Shown in pieces: positions 5,400-6,894 of a DNA stretch of 6,894 nucleotides. The notes under the pieces were generated by a model. The model saw only the letters and a program-made list of their open reading frames with translations. It made no database searches and had not been told where the DNA came from. Origin of the DNA: an uncultured Thermoleophilia bacterium (lineage in GTDB: Bacteria > Actinomycetota > Thermoleophilia > Gaiellales > F1-60-MAGs149); the NCBI GenBank assembly GCA_902806305.1, contig CADCWC010000214.1, forward strand, positions 1-6,894, read 5' to 3'. The first letter of the stretch is position 1; the number at the start of each line of letters is the position of its first letter. The translations under genes and the position numbers were made by a program.

Positions 5400-6461
5400 G
5401 TGCGCGACACCGGCATCGGCATCCCGGAGAGCGAGCACGCGCGGATCTTCGAGGCGTTCCAGCAGGGTGGCCGGAACCCGCGGGCGAGCGCCGAGGGGAC
5501 GGGCCTCGGGCTGACGCTGTCACGGCGGATCGTCGAGCTGCACGGAGGCCGGATCTGGATGACGAGCCGTCCCGGCGAGGGCAGCACGTTCACGATCGCC
5601 GTCCCGGCGAGGCGACCCGAGGCCGAGCCGACGGCGGCCGCCGCGGGGGGTGACGCCGCGGAGGCGGACGACCCTCTCGAGGACGACGGCGCGCCCACGA
5701 CCACCGTCCTCGTCATCGAGGACGACCGCCACTCCCTCGACCTCGTGAGCGTCTATCTCCGGTCGGCCGGGTACGGCGTCGTCGCGGCGACGGACGGCGA
5801 GCGGGGGCTCGAGCTGGTGCGGGAGCTGCATCCGGAGGCCGTGATCCTCGACGTGCTGCTGCCGGGCGTGGACGGCTGGGAGGTGCTCGCACGCCTGAAG
5901 AGCGACCCGGCCACCGCGGCCCTTCCGGTGATCGTCACCTCGATGCTGGACGAGCGGGGTCACGGCTTCGCCCTCGGGGCGAGCGAGTATCTCGTCAAGC
6001 CCGTGCGGGGCGCCGACATCGTCGACGCGCTCCGGCGGAGCGGGGCGACGCCGGATGCCCGGCGCTCGGTCGTCGTGATCGACGACGACCCGGAGTCGAT
6101 CGCACTCGTCACCGCGACGCTCGAGCCGCAGGGGTGGACGGTGATCGCGAGGGAGAGCGGCGAAGACTGCGTCGGACTCGTCCGCGCCGAACGACCGGCG
6201 GTGGTGCTGATCGATCTGCTGATACGGGACGTGGACGGATTCGACCTGGTCCACCGTCTCGGCGCCGACGGTGGGACGCGCGACGTGCCGATCGTCGTGC
6301 TCACGTCCCGGTCGATGTCGGCCGACGAGCGACGGCGCCTCGACGGCCAGATCGGCTACCTGGCCGCGAAGGGCGACTTCGACGGCCGCCGGCTGGGCGA
6401 GCTGGTGCAGCGCGTCGCCTCGCGCAGGCGGCCGGAGGAGGCGACGTGGCCGGCGAGCTGA
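5400..6461 (+). CDS. Hybrid kinase C-terminal part: HATPase G1/F/G2 boxes plus two receiver domains
   Basis: Same frame as the preceding kinase, resuming after the TAG. Counting through the stop from GTG 3786, it carries G1 DTGIGIP (D541), the F box IFEAFQQ, and G2 GTGLGLTLS (from 571), completing the ATPase domain. An Ala/Glu/Asp-rich linker leads to REC1 with the acidic pair in VIEDD, phospho-acceptor D689 in ILDVLLPG and Lys738 in YLVKPV. REC2 has VIDDD, D810 in LIDLLIRDVDG, VLTSRS, and a lysine in an atypical AAKGDF context rather than KP. TGA lies at 6459-6461. The GTG at 5400 is only the first in-frame start codon and has no SD. ATG at 5559, ten bases after GGAGG at 5544-5548, is a better independent start and would give a 300-residue tandem-receiver protein. 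With the TAG read as sense, this is the back half of one hybrid kinase that passes phosphate from His394 to its own receivers. Confidence 0.8.
   Translation: MRDTGIGIPESEHARIFEAFQQGGRNPRASAEGTGLGLTLSRRIVELHGGRIWMTSRPGEGSTFTIAVPARRPEAEPTAAAAGGDAAEADDPLEDDGAPTTTVLVIEDDRHSLDLVSVYLRSAGYGVVAATDGERGLELVRELHPEAVILDVLLPGVDGWEVLARLKSDPATAALPVIVTSMLDERGHGFALGASEYLVKPVRGADIVDALRRSGATPDARRSVVVIDDDPESIALVTATLEPQGWTVIARESGEDCVGLVRAERPAVVLIDLLIRDVDGFDLVHRLGADGGTRDVPIVVLTSRSMSADERRRLDGQIGYLAAKGDFDGRRLGELVQRVASRRRPEEATWPAS
5544..5561 (+). promoter_or_regulatory. Internal SD and ATG that could rescue the receiver domains
   Basis: GGAGG at 5544-5548 lies ten bases before an in-frame ATG at 5559-5561. Initiation here would skip the broken ATPase domain and produce the linker plus REC1 and REC2. 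The GGAGG also encodes part of the conserved HGGRIW segment, so it may be incidental. Confidence 0.3.
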
Positions 6462-6838
6462 TCCTGGTGGTCGAGGACAACGAGCGCAACCTGCGGCTCG
6501 TCCGCGACGTCCTGCACCACGGCGGGTTCCGCACGATCGAGGCGTCGACCGGCGAGGACGGCGTGGCGCTCGCCCGACGACATGAACCGGACCTGATCCT
6601 GATGGACGTCCAGCTGCCGGACATCGACGGCGTCGAGGCGCTCGGCCGGCTGCGGCGGGCCCCGGAGACGGCCGCCCTGCCCGTGGTGGCCGTCACGGCG
6701 TTCGCCATGAAGAACGACCGCGCGCGCTTCCTCGCGGCCGGGTTCGACGGCTACCTGGAGAAGCCGATCAGCGTCCGGCTGCTGCCCGCGCAGGTGCAGC
6801 GGTTCCTGACCGCCCGCGAGACGGAGGCGCCGCGATGA
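6446..6838 (+). CDS. Single-domain response regulator (DivK/CheY-like receiver)
   Basis: A 130-residue stand-alone receiver with no output domain. Motifs: LILVVEDNERNLRLV with acidic pair E10-D11, phospho-acceptor D54 in LILMDVQLPDIDG, the switch threonine in AVTAFAMKNDRARF, and K106 in YLEKPIS. All receiver active-site residues are present, so it should be phosphorylatable. VVEDNE.N and MDVQLPDIDG resemble the DivK-like receivers common beside hybrid kinases, which relay phosphate or act through protein contacts. GTG at 6446 follows GGAGGAGG (6434-6441), and the gene overlaps the end of the hybrid kinase frame by 16 bases, implying coupled translation. Likely partners are the upstream kinase and the next regulator. 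If the kinase is truly broken, this receiver would need another phosphodonor. Confidence 0.92.
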   Translation: MAGELILVVEDNERNLRLVRDVLHHGGFRTIEASTGEDGVALARRHEPDLILMDVQLPDIDGVEALGRLRRAPETAALPVVAVTAFAMKNDRARFLAAGFDGYLEKPISVRLLPAQVQRFLTARETEAPR

Positions 6839-6894
6839 CGGAGGGAGCGACCATCCTGGTGGTGGACGACCTGCCGAAGAACGTCAGGCTGCTC
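6835..6894 (+). CDS. Response regulator, N-terminal fragment (continues beyond window)
   Basis: ATG at 6835 overlaps the previous TGA in an ATGA junction. GGAG at 6822-6825 is nine bases upstream. The 20 visible residues read MTEGATILVVDDLPKNVRLL, the first beta strand and acidic pair of a receiver domain. VVDDLPKN.RLL is typical of receivers fused to output domains such as GGDEF, adenylate cyclase or PP2C modules, but no output domain can be seen, so only 'response regulator' is supported. It extends the signalling operon out of the window. Confidence 0.8.
   Translation, partial: MTEGATILVVDDLPKNVRLL

Noticed and set aside
3534..5438. A 634-codon open frame on the - strand opposite the kinase
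   Set aside because: It is a compositional shadow of the kinase: no domain motif, and full conservation evidence lies on the + strand.
1..6894. tRNA or rRNA genes, CRISPR arrays, insertion sequences, attachment sites
   Set aside because: No cloverleaf pattern, regularly spaced direct repeats, transposase motifs or terminal inverted repeats were noticed by eye on either strand. A dedicated covariance-model or repeat search was not possible.

Overview
The window is very G+C-rich, densely packed DNA in which every supported gene lies on the + strand. High G+C, GTG starts beside Shine-Dalgarno (SD) motifs, and a GAF/hybrid-kinase signalling cluster suggest a soil-type actinobacterium or a similar high-GC lineage. 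This is inference; no marker gene is present to place it.

Layout: (1) 1-191, the C-terminal end of a MOSC-domain protein. (2) 243-1693, an overlapping gene pair of the UxaA/altronate dehydratase superfamily in split form: a SAF-domain small subunit and a catalytic large subunit. Split organisation and motifs resemble (2R)-sulfolactate sulfo-lyase SuyA/SuyB more than the fused sugar-acid dehydratases. (3) 1694-1883, a gap with an A+T-rich -10-like patch and a perfect 9-bp hairpin. (4) 1884-3383, a class A FAD-dependent aromatic monooxygenase of the PheA/TfdB/RdmE type. (5) 3384-3785, a 402-base gap with a coding-like orphan tail, two adjacent hairpins, an inverted repeat and a good sigma70-type promoter. 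(6) 3786-6894, a signalling operon: a GAF-GAF hybrid histidine kinase with two receiver domains, a stand-alone receiver protein, and the start of another response regulator, linked by 16- and 4-base overlaps.

The most notable feature is an in-frame TAG at 5385-5387 inside the kinase's ATP-binding domain, between the N box and the G1 box. The reading frame continues unchanged on both sides and all remaining kinase and receiver motifs follow. One substitution therefore appears to split an otherwise complete hybrid kinase of about 891 codons. TAG is used as an ordinary stop by the two UxaA-family genes here, so reassignment of the code is unlikely. A nonsense mutation or base-call error is the simplest reading. 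An internal start at 5559 with its own SD could still yield a tandem-receiver protein.

Functionally the window joins a catabolic segment (lyase pair, then a flavin hydroxylase behind a separate control region) to an independently promoted phosphorelay cluster. I see no RNA gene, CRISPR array, transposase or origin. I found no convincing wholly new system; the broken kinase and the split lyase pair deserve most attention.
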